From: CAZBDU01 sp964490725
GTDB taxonomy: Bacteria > Spirochaetota > Spirochaetia > SZUA-6 > DRHE01
Direction: 5' to 3'
DNA: 36,524 nt
Assembly (NCBI GenBank): GCA_964490725.1
Contig: CAZBDU010000055.1
Location: 1 to 36,524 of the forward strand
Every line of letters begins with the position of its first letter. Within the stretch, counting starts at the first letter, position 1. Shown here one piece after another: positions 15,809 through 23,596 of this stretch. Under the pieces are notes generated by a model. The model saw only the letters and a list, made by a program, of their open reading frames with translations. It was not told the DNA's origin and did not search any database. The translations under genes and the position numbers were made by a program.

Positions 15809-18244
15809 ATGAGCCAGAAGACCTCTATCGCCATCGGCGGGATGTCCTGCGCCACCTGCGCGCTGAGCATAGAGAAGGGGCTCCAGAAGCTTCCGGGAGT
15901 CGGGGCCGCAATCGTGAACCTGGCCACCGAGAAGGCTGCCGTAGAGTTCGACCCCGCGGTGGTCGGCTCGGAGGAGCTGGAGAGGGTGATCCACGATCTG
16001 GGCTACCAGGCGCAGACGGAGCGCCCGCCGGAAGGGCAGAAGGCGGAGCTGGCCATTGAAGGCATGACCTGCGCCTCCTGCGTGGCCCGCGTGGAGAAGG
16101 CGATCGGATCTCTGGAAGGGGTGGACAGCGCCGTCGTGAACCTGGCCACCGAGCGGGCAACCGTGGTGTACTCCCCAGGCACGACCAGCCTCACCGCCAT
16201 GATGGACGCGGTGAAGCAGGCCGGCTACGGGGCTCACCTGGTGGAGCGGGAGAAGGAGGACGAGCACCGGCGGCTGCGCCAGCGCGAGCTGGCCCGCCTC
16301 AGGACCTCGGTGGCCGCCGCGGCCGCCTTGAGCCTGCCGCTTCTGGTGGCCATGTTTGCGGCCATGTTCCAGGTGCAGGCGCTCTCGTTCCTGCACAATC
16401 CGTTCGTGCAGCTGGCCCTGGCGACGCCGGTGCAGTTCGTCATCGGCTACCGCTTCTACCGCAACGCCTTTCACTCGCTGCGGGCGGGCAGCCCCGGCAT
16501 GGACGTGCTGGTGGCGCTGGGAACCAGTGCCGCCTACCTGTTCAGCCTCTACAACGCCTTCTTGAGGCCGCTGGCGCCGGGGGAGAGCCCGCACCTGTAC
16601 TTCGAGGCCTCGGCCATCATCATCACCCTGGTGCTGCTGGGCAAGCTCCTGGAGGCGGTGGCCAAGGGCCGGACCTCCGACGCCATCAAGCGCCTCATGG
16701 GGCTGGCCCCCAGGACCGCGCGGGTGGTTCGAGACGGCCGGGAGATCGACATCCTGATCGAGGAGGTCCAGCCGGGAGAGCAGGTGCTGGTGCGGCCGGG
16801 AGAGAAGATACCCGTGGACGGTGTGATCGTGAGCGGCAGCTCGGCGATCGACGAGAGCATGATCACCGGGGAGAGCCTGCCGGTGGAGAAGGGCCCGGGC
16901 CAGGAGGTGATCGGCGCCACGATCAACCGCTTCGGCACCTTCCGCTTCTCCGCTACCCGGGTGGGCCGGGACACGGTCCTGGCCCAGATCATCAAGGTGG
17001 TGGAGGACGCTCAAGGGTCCAAGGCGCCCATCCAGAAGCTGGCGGACAAGGTGGCGGGCATCTTCGTGCCGGCGGTGTTGGGGATCGCGGCCCTCACCTT
17101 CCTGGTGTGGCTGCTGGTCTTCGGTAACCTCGGCATGGGGCTGATCAGCGCCGTGGCGGTGCTGGTGATCGCCTGTCCCTGCGCCATGGGACTGGCCACT
17201 CCCACGGCCATCATGGTGGGCACCGGGAAGGGGGCGGAGCACGGGATCCTGATCCGCAGCGGCGAGAGCCTGGAGCGGGCCCACAAGCTGCAGGTGATCG
17301 TGCTGGACAAGACGGGCACCATCACCAGGGGGAAGCCCGCGCTGACAGACCTGGTGCCGTTGAACGGCCTGGGCAGGCCCGATCTGCTGCGCCTGGCCGG
17401 GGTGGCGGAGCGCGGCTCCGAGCACCCGCTGGGGCAGGCCATCTACGAGTCGGCGGCGAGCGAGCTGGGCTCGCTCGCGGAGCCCGAGGAGTTCCAGGCC
17501 GTTCCCGGAAAAGGGGTCATGGCCTCCGTAGGCGGGAAGACCGTCCACGTGGGCACCCGGGGTTACCTGGAGGCTCTGGGAATCGCCACCAGCGCCGCAG
17601 AGGCGGAGCTGGTGCGATTGGAGGAGCAAGGCAAGACCGCCATGATGATGGCCTCCGGCGAGGAGCTGGCCGCGGTGCTGGCGGTAGCAGACAGCGTGAA
17701 GCCCGGAGCCGCGGAGGCGATCGCCGCGCTGAAGCGGATGGGGCTCGAGGTGTACATGATCACCGGCGACAATGAGCGTACCGCCCGGGCCATCGCGGCG
17801 CAGGTGGGGATCGACAACGTGCTGGCCGAGGTGCTCCCGGAGCACAAGGCGGAAGCGGTGGCGGCGCTGCAAAAGGAGGGCAAGATCGTGGCCATGGCCG
17901 GCGACGGGATCAACGATGCGCCGGCGCTGGCAACCGCGGACATCGGCCTGGCCATGGGAACCGGGACTGACGTGGCCATGGAGACGGCGGACGTCACCCT
18001 GATGAACGGCGACCTGGCCACCATTCCCACGGCCATTCAACTGTCCCGCAGGACCATGAGGAAGATCCGGCAGAACCTGTTCTGGGCCTTCTTCTACAAC
18101 TCCATCGGCATCCCCTTCGCCGCGCTGGGGCTGCTGAATCCGATCATCGCCGGGGCGGCCATGGCGTTCAGCTCGGTTTCGGTGGTGTCCAACTCCCTGA
18201 GCCTGAAGCGCTTCCGGCCGGCGGTGAGCGGCGGGGGCCGCTGA
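15809..18244 (+). CDS. copA: Copper-exporting P1B-type ATPase CopA
   Basis: An 811-aa inner-membrane Cu(I) efflux ATPase. Two N-terminal heavy-metal domains carry MSCATC (Cys14/Cys17) and MTCASC (Cys88/Cys91). The actuator motif TGES is at 353-356, the transmembrane metal motif CPC at 456-458, the phosphorylated Asp500 in DKTGT, and the hinge GDGIND at 698-703. The C-terminal helices with YN and MxxSS-type motifs (FYNSIG; AMAFSSVSVVSNSL) are those of the Cu(I) subgroup. GGGAGGAGG precedes the start. Length is standard for two-domain CopA. Its position after csoR predicts copper induction. Confidence 0.96.
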   Translation: MSQKTSIAIGGMSCATCALSIEKGLQKLPGVGAAIVNLATEKAAVEFDPAVVGSEELERVIHDLGYQAQTERPPEGQKAELAIEGMTCASCVARVEKAIGSLEGVDSAVVNLATERATVVYSPGTTSLTAMMDAVKQAGYGAHLVEREKEDEHRRLRQRELARLRTSVAAAAALSLPLLVAMFAAMFQVQALSFLHNPFVQLALATPVQFVIGYRFYRNAFHSLRAGSPGMDVLVALGTSAAYLFSLYNAFLRPLAPGESPHLYFEASAIIITLVLLGKLLEAVAKGRTSDAIKRLMGLAPRTARVVRDGREIDILIEEVQPGEQVLVRPGEKIPVDGVIVSGSSAIDESMITGESLPVEKGPGQEVIGATINRFGTFRFSATRVGRDTVLAQIIKVVEDAQGSKAPIQKLADKVAGIFVPAVLGIAALTFLVWLLVFGNLGMGLISAVAVLVIACPCAMGLATPTAIMVGTGKGAEHGILIRSGESLERAHKLQVIVLDKTGTITRGKPALTDLVPLNGLGRPDLLRLAGVAERGSEHPLGQAIYESAASELGSLAEPEEFQAVPGKGVMASVGGKTVHVGTRGYLEALGIATSAAEAELVRLEEQGKTAMMMASGEELAAVLAVADSVKPGAAEAIAALKRMGLEVYMITGDNERTARAIAAQVGIDNVLAEVLPEHKAEAVAALQKEGKIVAMAGDGINDAPALATADIGLAMGTGTDVAMETADVTLMNGDLATIPTAIQLSRRTMRKIRQNLFWAFFYNSIGIPFAALGLLNPIIAGAAMAFSSVSVVSNSLSLKRFRPAVSGGGR

Positions 18245-18298
18245 CGGAGCGGTAGAGTCGAGTCGATACAGGCGACACGAGAGAGAAAGGAGCTCGCG

Positions 18299-18502
18299 AT
18301 GAAGAGCGAAGTGTTGAACGTGCAGGGCATGTCCTGCGATCACTGCAAGATGGCCGTCACCCGGGCCGTGAGCGCCCTGACGGGCGTGGCGGAGGTCGAC
18401 GTCAGCCTGGAGCAGGCCAGGGTGGTGGTGAACCACGACGGCTCGGTCCAGCTGGACAGCATCCGGCAGGCCATCGAAGGCCAGGGCTATCAGGTCGTGT
18501 AG
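18299..18502 (+). CDS. copZ: Copper chaperone CopZ
   Basis: A 67-aa cytosolic heavy-metal-associated domain that carries Cu(I) to CopA or CsoR. The metal loop is GMSCDHC (Cys13, Cys16), followed by the usual helix and a VVVNHDGS strand; the ending AIEGQGYQV is typical. AGAAAGGAG lies 7 nt upstream of the ATG. It is 54 nt after copA with no separate promoter visible, so it is probably cotranscribed. Confidence 0.94.
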   Translation: MKSEVLNVQGMSCDHCKMAVTRAVSALTGVAEVDVSLEQARVVVNHDGSVQLDSIRQAIEGQGYQVV

Positions 18503-18504
18503 CC

Positions 18505-19167
18505 GTGGCGCGGCGCAAACGAAGCGGCGCCCCCCGGGTGCGAGCCGCCCGGGGGTCCTCCGCCGGCCAGACAGCATCGGTTCCGGTTGCGGTGCTGGTC
18601 GTCGTGGCAGTGCTGACCTTCGTGGCGGGCTACGCGGCCAGCGCCCTGTTCGGCGGCTTCACCTTCGCCCGGGGGAACCGGGAGCTGGTGCTGCGAGCTG
18701 CCCCGGCGGAGCAGGCGGGCGGCGGCGATTCGGGTCCAGCCGCCGCGAGCGGGCAGGCCAGCGGGATCGACTCGCTGAAGGCGGAGGCGCTGCGCAACCC
18801 CGGCAGCGCCGCGGCCTGGATCAGCCTGGGCAACGCCTACTTCGACGGCGAGCGTTACCCGGAGGCCATCGAAGCCTACAAGCGCTCCCTGGAGATCGCG
18901 CCGGGAGATCCGGACGTGTGGACGGACCTGGGGGTCATGTACCGGCGCACCGGCCAGCCGAACCGGGCCGTGGAGGCCTTCGACCGGGCGCGTGGGCTCG
19001 ATCCCCGGCACCAGGAATGCCGCTTCAACAAGGGGGTGGTGCTGCTCTACGACCTGCAGGACCGCAGCGGCGCCCTGCAGGCCTGGCTGGAGCTGGCCGC
19101 CATCAACCCGACCTTCGTCGCGCCCAACGGCCAGAGCATCCAGGAGCTGATCCGGGGGCTGCAGTAA
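18505..19167 (+). CDS. Membrane-anchored TPR protein
   Basis: A 220-aa protein beginning at GTG 18505, only 2 nt after the copZ stop, so expression probably depends on translational coupling. A basic N-terminus is followed by one membrane helix at about 26-49 (VPVAVLVVVAVLTFVAGYAA). A flexible Ala/Gly linker leads to three tetratricopeptide repeats at about 105-210 (AWISLGNAYFDGERYPEAIE; VWTDLGVMYRRTGQPNRAVE). TPRs mediate protein contacts; the layout resembles scaffold proteins such as NrfG/CcmH-type TPRs. Its place in the copper operon hints at a role in copper handling or metalloprotein assembly in the periplasm, but no partner is evident. It ends 17 nt before the truncated RuBisCO-like gene. 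Confidence 0.8.
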   Translation: MARRKRSGAPRVRAARGSSAGQTASVPVAVLVVVAVLTFVAGYAASALFGGFTFARGNRELVLRAAPAEQAGGGDSGPAAASGQASGIDSLKAEALRNPGSAAAWISLGNAYFDGERYPEAIEAYKRSLEIAPGDPDVWTDLGVMYRRTGQPNRAVEAFDRARGLDPRHQECRFNKGVVLLYDLQDRSGALQAWLELAAINPTFVAPNGQSIQELIRGLQ

Positions 19168-19184
19168 GGGAGGGGGCCCAAAGG

Positions 19185-19979
19185 CTACCTGGACGAGTGG
19201 GCCGTCAGGTAGTTCACCATGATGGCGCTGGCTCCCTCGGCGACAAACTTCTCCGCGTTTCGTAGGCAGACGTCGGCATCCCCGGTCACGTTGATGGCAT
19301 ACAGCTTCTTCTCGCCTGTTTCCCGCTCGGCCTGGTGCAGCGCGCCCGAATAGTGCTCAAGCCTCCGCAGCGTTGGCGACACGTCCGCATCGGTAAGCAC
19401 CTCGTCGTCCTTGATGATGTCGGCCCCTCCCACGGCTGCCTGGTACAGCAACTGGGCCCCCTGCTCCGGAGGGATGCCGATCGAGGGCTTGATCATCGTG
19501 TTCAGCAAGGGACGATCCGGCACTTCCAGGATCTTGCGAATGCCCGACACGCCGAAGCGCGGTCCAGGCATGGATTGGGTGAAGCTGCCAGGAAACGCGA
19601 TATCCAGGAGCCTGATGTCCCGGATGAACGAGATGTTTCCGAAAACCGTAGTAAGCAGCATGGGAATCTGAGGGCGGAAATTGCGCGCAGGGAAGGCGAG
19701 TTGAACCAGATAGTGCGCTGGTCTGTCAGCATTCACCCGGGTCGTTTCGTGGTCCGGAACCTCCCAGACGCTCACCACCCGGCCCGCATGCTCTTCGACC
19801 GTCTCCTGCTCGATTCCCGGTACCGGTAGCCAGGTCCCGGTGGTCTGCTCCGCGGCCATGGCGCAGGCAATCCTCAGAATGTCGTCCTCGACGTCCGACA
19901 GCAGATAGGTGGCAAGAACGAGCTCGCCTTGCGCTGCCGTCTCGGAGAGAACCATGGCTTTCAGGGGAGATGAGTTCAC
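19185..19979 (-). pseudogene. RuBisCO-like protein (form IV type), 3'-truncated
   Basis: A 264-aa frame matching the N-terminal domain and first part of the TIM barrel of RuBisCO-like proteins; full members are about 400 aa. The active-site strand is visible as NTMIKPSIGIPPEQ, followed by GGADIIKDDEVLTD, which retains the carbamylated Lys and the Asp/Glu metal ligands. After AIMVNYLT the sequence ends in AHSSR and a stop, so loop 6 and the last barrel strands are missing. GTG 19979 is supported by GAGGGAG; an ATG lies seven codons in. The break lies a few bases from the TPR gene end. Such proteins act as enolases, decarboxylases or transcarboxylases in thiol or acid-sugar metabolism, but this copy is probably inactive. 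Confidence 0.8.
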
Positions 19980-20040
19980 AAGCCGACTCCCTCGACAACA
20001 GCGGCTGCGTCCCGCGACGCGTGCTTGTCCCGCGGCGAGC

Positions 20041-20439
20041 TCACTTGCCCCGGTTGGCCTGCTCGGCGGCCTGGATGATCCGGTCGAGGTTCTCCTTCGC
20101 GGTGTAGCCCGGAACGAAGACTGTGGCCAATTTCAGACTCTCATCTCCAGTATTCTTGACCTGATGCTTTTCCCCGGCCCGCACCCACAGGGTGGTCTCC
20201 GGTTCTACTGGCGTTTCTACCCCGTCGCAAACGGCGATGCCTCGTCCCGTCAGGATCTGGATCAGCTCCGGCCGGTCGTGGCTGTGGTAGTCGGTCATAC
20301 TTCTGGGGTACAGTATGGCATAGCTGTAGGTGATCTCCGGAGTGTTGCGCACGTCCGGCGCCAACATCACCCTGATCGTTCTCTTGTATGGCTCCTGGAT
20401 AGTGACGCCGTCCTCTTCCCAGCATCGGATGATTTCCAT
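20041..20439 (-). CDS. Cupin-domain protein
   Basis: A 132-aa single-domain cupin. The first motif reads YHSHDRPELIQILTGRG (His, His, Glu metal ligands) and the second is represented by VRAGEKHQVKNTG. The strong ribosome-binding site AAGGAG is 9 nt before the ATG. Small cupins of this type are often isomerases, lyases or sugar-acid-binding proteins. It is the first gene of a minus-strand unit with the truncated RuBisCO-like gene, and is divergent from the TRAP operon, so it probably belongs to the same pathway. The substrate is unknown. Confidence 0.82.
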   Translation of the reverse strand: MEIIRCWEEDGVTIQEPYKRTIRVMLAPDVRNTPEITYSYAILYPRSMTDYHSHDRPELIQILTGRGIAVCDGVETPVEPETTLWVRAGEKHQVKNTGDESLKLATVFVPGYTAKENLDRIIQAAEQANRGK

Positions 20440-20510
20440 AACGGCTGGCTCCTTCTCTCCAAGTCGAGTTGCGGCGTGCGAAACAATGCCCGCATCACCG
20501 GTAGTTCGAC

Positions 20511-20539
20511 ATCCTACATACTTTTCGGGTGCGTGTCAA
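20511..20539 (-). promoter_or_regulatory. Minus-strand promoter of the cupin/RuBisCO-like unit
   Basis: Read on the minus strand, TTGACA (20539-20534), a 17-bp spacer and TAGGAT (20516-20511) form a promoter pointing to the cupin gene. The -35 box is one half of the palindrome TGTCAATTGACA. Confidence 0.6.
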
Positions 20540-20545
20540 TTGACA
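20534..20545. promoter_or_regulatory. Shared palindrome at divergent promoters, candidate FadR/GntR operator
   Basis: TGTCAATTGACA is a perfect 12-bp palindrome. Its two halves are the -35 boxes of back-to-back promoters for the cupin and the TRAP operon. The TGTC...GACA arms fit the GT...AC pattern of GntR-family sites, and a FadR-type regulator is encoded at 24752. One bound dimer would shut off both directions. Confidence 0.6.
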
Positions 20546-20568
20546 GACAGATAGCGAGTAGGTAGAAT
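20540..20568 (+). promoter_or_regulatory. Promoter of the TRAP transporter operon
   Basis: TTGACA (20540-20545), a 17-bp spacer and TAGAAT (20563-20568) match the sigma70 consensus closely. The predicted start near 20575 leaves a leader of about 115 nt before the dctP ATG at 20689; no riboswitch-like structure was recognised in it. Confidence 0.78.
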
Positions 20569-20688
20569 GTAGTACCACCCACCAACCGAAAGGGACCAGG
20601 ACCGATGTTCACCGATGTTGGGACGCGCGGCCGGCGGGCTCCCCGGTCATGGAGGTTCGGTGGGTCAACAATGTCAAGGAGGAAAGGG

Positions 20689-21699
20689 ATGCGTGGAAGA
20701 ACGACTGGTGCCCTGGTGTGTGTGTTGTTCGCCTTGTTCGGCGGCGGCTTGAGCTTCGCAACCGGACAGAAAGAGGCCGGGCAGGCCGTGGAAGTGAAGA
20801 CCGCGAAATTTGCCCATGTAGGCCCGGAGACTGACGCCCGGCACCGGGCCGCCCTGAAGTTCAAAGAGCTCGTGGAAAGCCGCACCGGCGGATCGGTCAA
20901 GGTGGAGGTCTTCTACGGCGGGCAGCTCGGCGGTGACCGCGACGCCATCGAAGGCGTGAAGCTTGGCACCGTGCAGATGACCGTAGCCGGCGCCGGCATC
21001 TTCGCCAACTTCGAGCCAAAGATGGGCATAACCGCCCTGCCGTTCCTGTTCAAAGACTTCGAGAGTGCGTGGGCGTTCGATGACAGCGACGTCAACGCCC
21101 AGGTCAGCGCGCTGCTTCTCAAGCAGGGTATCCGGGTGCTGGCCTACTGGGAAAACGGCTTTCGCTGTCTGACCAACTCGATACGGCCGGTCAACTCTCC
21201 TGCAGACGTAAAGGGTCTGAAGCTCCGCACGCCTGAGAATCCGATCATTCTGGCCACCATGAGGGCCCTGGGAGCCAGCCCCAGCCCGCTGCCCTGGCCT
21301 GAGGTGTACATGGCGCTGCAACAGAAGTCCTTTGACGGACAGGAAAACCCGATTCCGGTAATCTACCTGAACAAGCTTTACGAAGTGCAGAAATACCTGG
21401 CCATCACCAACCACGTCTACGAGCCGATGCCTCTGGTCATCAGCGAAAAGTTCTGGAAAGGGCTGACAGCCTCGGAGCAGAAGGTGGTGGCCCAGGCCGC
21501 CATCGAGGCGCGAGATTTCAACCGGCAGCTGATCAAGAGCCAAACGGAAGAGATGCTCGGCAAGCTCAAGGAAGCCGGCATGATTATCACGAAGCCCGAT
21601 CTGAAGTCGTTCCAGCAGGCCACGGCCAAAGTCCGTGAGGAGTTCGTACAGCAGTTCGGTGAAGATCTGATCCGAAAGGCCTACGCCTTCGGAAAATGA
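20689..21699 (+). CDS. dctP: TRAP transporter substrate-binding protein DctP
   Basis: A 336-aa periplasmic binding protein of the DctP family, which captures carboxylates or acid sugars. The ATG at 20689 is chosen because AAGGAGG ends 6 nt before it; the frame is open back to 20605 but that part is not signal-like. Residues 1-22 are a signal peptide ending FATGQKE, spirochaete-like and without a lipobox. Family marks include VYEPMPLVISEKFW, the carboxylate-binding Arg in KGLKLRTPENPI, and the WPEVYMALQQKSFDGQENP helix. Sugar-acid ligands such as uronates, aldonates or apionate-like acids are plausible; specificity is unknown. Confidence 0.93.
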   Translation: MRGRTTGALVCVLFALFGGGLSFATGQKEAGQAVEVKTAKFAHVGPETDARHRAALKFKELVESRTGGSVKVEVFYGGQLGGDRDAIEGVKLGTVQMTVAGAGIFANFEPKMGITALPFLFKDFESAWAFDDSDVNAQVSALLLKQGIRVLAYWENGFRCLTNSIRPVNSPADVKGLKLRTPENPIILATMRALGASPSPLPWPEVYMALQQKSFDGQENPIPVIYLNKLYEVQKYLAITNHVYEPMPLVISEKFWKGLTASEQKVVAQAAIEARDFNRQLIKSQTEEMLGKLKEAGMIITKPDLKSFQQATAKVREEFVQQFGEDLIRKAYAFGK

Positions 21700-21713
21700 C
21701 GGCTTGAGTGGAG

Positions 21714-21744
21714 TGCCTGTCCCTTCCACGCGGAGGGACAGGCA
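21714..21744 (+). terminator. Intercistronic hairpin between dctP and dctQ
   Basis: TGCCTGTCCCT (21714-21724) and AGGGACAGGCA (21734-21744) form a perfect 11-bp stem with a 9-nt loop, with no T tract after it. It begins 14 nt after the dctP stop. It probably stabilises dctP mRNA or attenuates transcription into the permease genes. Confidence 0.7.
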
Positions 21745-21773
21745 CAGCGCATCGCAACCGACTGATAGAACGC

Positions 21774-22253
21774 ATGCTGGAGAGAATTGTCGAGAAGGTG
21801 AACAGGATCTTGGAGAAGGTCATGGCCGTCTTCATCGCGGCCATGGCCCTCATCCTGATCGCCAACGTTATCACCAGGTATGTATTCTCATACTCTCTAA
21901 CGTGGTCTGCGGAGCTGGCCCGGTACTGTATGGTCTGGGCCGCTTTCCTTGGGATCGCCGTACTGGTCAACCGGAACCAGCACCTGGCTGTGGACCTTCT
22001 CGACAAGGCTCTCGCGGAAGTGCCTCGGCGGGTGCTCGAAGGAGTGGTCCACGGCCTCTCCGCCCTCCTGTTCGCAATCCAGACCGGGTACGGCTCCCTC
22101 CTGGTCCTCCAGACTCGGGACCAGGTCGCTGCCTCCATCCGCTTCCTGCCCATGAACGTGGTCTATTCGATCATTCCGTTCTCCGGCGCAATCATGCTGG
22201 CTGGAGCGTTGATCAACCTGATCCGGCTCACCACGAGAGGAGGCGTCCGATGA
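21774..22253 (+). CDS. dctQ: TRAP transporter small permease DctQ
   Basis: A 159-aa inner-membrane protein with four predicted helices (VFIAAMALILIANVITRY; the TWSAELARYCMVWAAFLG signature of DctQ; LSALLFAIQTGYGSLLVL; SIIPFSGAIMLAGALINL). ATG 21774 is preferred; a GTG at 21708 in the same frame would put the intercistronic hairpin inside the coding region. There is no clear ribosome-binding site, so expression may be low. Its stop overlaps the dctM start by 4 bp. Confidence 0.9.
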   Translation: MLERIVEKVNRILEKVMAVFIAAMALILIANVITRYVFSYSLTWSAELARYCMVWAAFLGIAVLVNRNQHLAVDLLDKALAEVPRRVLEGVVHGLSALLFAIQTGYGSLLVLQTRDQVAASIRFLPMNVVYSIIPFSGAIMLAGALINLIRLTTRGGVR

Positions 22254-23536
22254 TCGCCTTGCTTCTGATCGGTTTCTTCGCGCTGCTGGTCTTGGGTGTC
22301 CCGATTGCGGTGGCTTTGGGCCTGAGCTCATTGTTGGCGCTGGTCACACAACAGGGCATTCCCCTGGTTGTGATCATTCAGCGCATGTTCGTGTCCGTGG
22401 ATTCGTTTCCCCTGATGGCCGTTCCCCTGTACATGCTGGCCGGCAACCTGATGGGCTCCGGGGGGATCAGTCGCAGGATCATTGACTTCTCCAATTCCCT
22501 GGTGGGACACCTGACGGGGGGTCTGGCTCACGTCAACATCTTGGCCAGTATGATCTTTGCCGGGATCTCCGGGTCGGCGGTAGCGGACACGGCCGGAATC
22601 GGCAAGATTCTCATACCGAACATGATCAGGGAGAACTACAATCGATCGTACTCCGCCGCGGTGACTGGGATTTCCTCGACCATCGGCATCATTATCCCCC
22701 CGAGCATTCCGATGGTCATCATCGGCGCCATGCTCGGGGTGTCGGTGGGCAAGCTCTTCCTGGGCGGGATCATCCCCGGTTTGGCAGTCGGCTTTGCCTT
22801 GATGCTCACTGCCTACCTGGTGTTGCGCAGAGGGCGGTCCACCGTCAGGAAGAACCGTTTCGCCTTCAAGGCCGTGCTGAGGTCCGCTGCCGACGCCCTC
22901 TGGTCGATTCTGATGCCTGTGGTCGTCGTAGGCGGGATCGTGCTGGGGGTGTTTACCCCCACGGAAGCCGGGGCGGTAGCGGTTGCCTATGCTCTGATCG
23001 TCGGCCTGGTGGTATACCGAGAGCTGAAGTTCCGATTCATCCTCGAGTGCCTTTGGCAGACAGCCCTGGCAACGGCGAAGGTGTTTTTCATAATCGCCAT
23101 GGCCGGGCTGTACACCTGGCTGTTGACCGTGAACGGGTTTCCGGCCCTGGTTGGCCGCTTCCTGCTCTCCATAACGCGGTCACCAACGGTCATGATGGGG
23201 CTGATGGTGCTCATGCTGATTCTGATCACCACTTTCATGGAGAGCATCGCCACACTCATCCTGCTGCTGCCCATCCTGTATCCTGTCTCCCAGCAGGTGG
23301 GCATCGATCCCATATACTTCGGGGTCATGGTGGTCATCAGTATTGGGATCGGCCTCGTAACCCCTCCCGTTGGGCTCTGTCTGTTCGTCGCAGCGGACAT
23401 TGCCCAGGTCCGCGTCCACCAAGCCACGCAGGCGCTGCTGCCTTTCATCTTCACGGTGGTTGTCATCCTTGGCCTCCTGCTGTTGCTCCCCGGGTTGGTT
23501 ACTGTCATCCCCTTCGCAGTCCTCGGCCCCGGTTGA
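22250..23536 (+). CDS. dctM: TRAP transporter large permease DctM
   Basis: A 428-aa polytopic membrane protein with about 12 helices that drives sodium-coupled uptake with DctQ. The start MIALLLIGFFALLVLGVPIA and motifs FPLMAVPLYMLAGNLMGSGG, GISGSAVADTAGIGKILIP and IIIPPSIPMVIIGAMLGVSV are classic DctM marks. ATG at 22250 overlaps the dctQ stop (ATGA), with GAGAGGAGG upstream. The length is usual for the family. Confidence 0.95.
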   Translation: MIALLLIGFFALLVLGVPIAVALGLSSLLALVTQQGIPLVVIIQRMFVSVDSFPLMAVPLYMLAGNLMGSGGISRRIIDFSNSLVGHLTGGLAHVNILASMIFAGISGSAVADTAGIGKILIPNMIRENYNRSYSAAVTGISSTIGIIIPPSIPMVIIGAMLGVSVGKLFLGGIIPGLAVGFALMLTAYLVLRRGRSTVRKNRFAFKAVLRSAADALWSILMPVVVVGGIVLGVFTPTEAGAVAVAYALIVGLVVYRELKFRFILECLWQTALATAKVFFIIAMAGLYTWLLTVNGFPALVGRFLLSITRSPTVMMGLMVLMLILITTFMESIATLILLLPILYPVSQQVGIDPIYFGVMVVISIGIGLVTPPVGLCLFVAADIAQVRVHQATQALLPFIFTVVVILGLLLLLPGLVTVIPFAVLGPG

Positions 23537-23596
23537 GGCGGGGCCTCGTCGGAGCATGCGCGCCGGGCTTGGACGGATACGAGACAGGGTGAGAGT

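Noticed and set aside
15752..18577. Long open frame on the minus strand opposite copA
   Set aside because: It is antisense to a clearly conserved gene, translates to low-complexity His/Gln/Gly-rich sequence and has no domain; this is a high-GC artefact.
23011..23022. GGTATACC inside dctM, identical to the octamer at the ABC promoter
   Set aside because: It is within conserved coding sequence, far from any promoter, and an 8-bp match can occur by chance.
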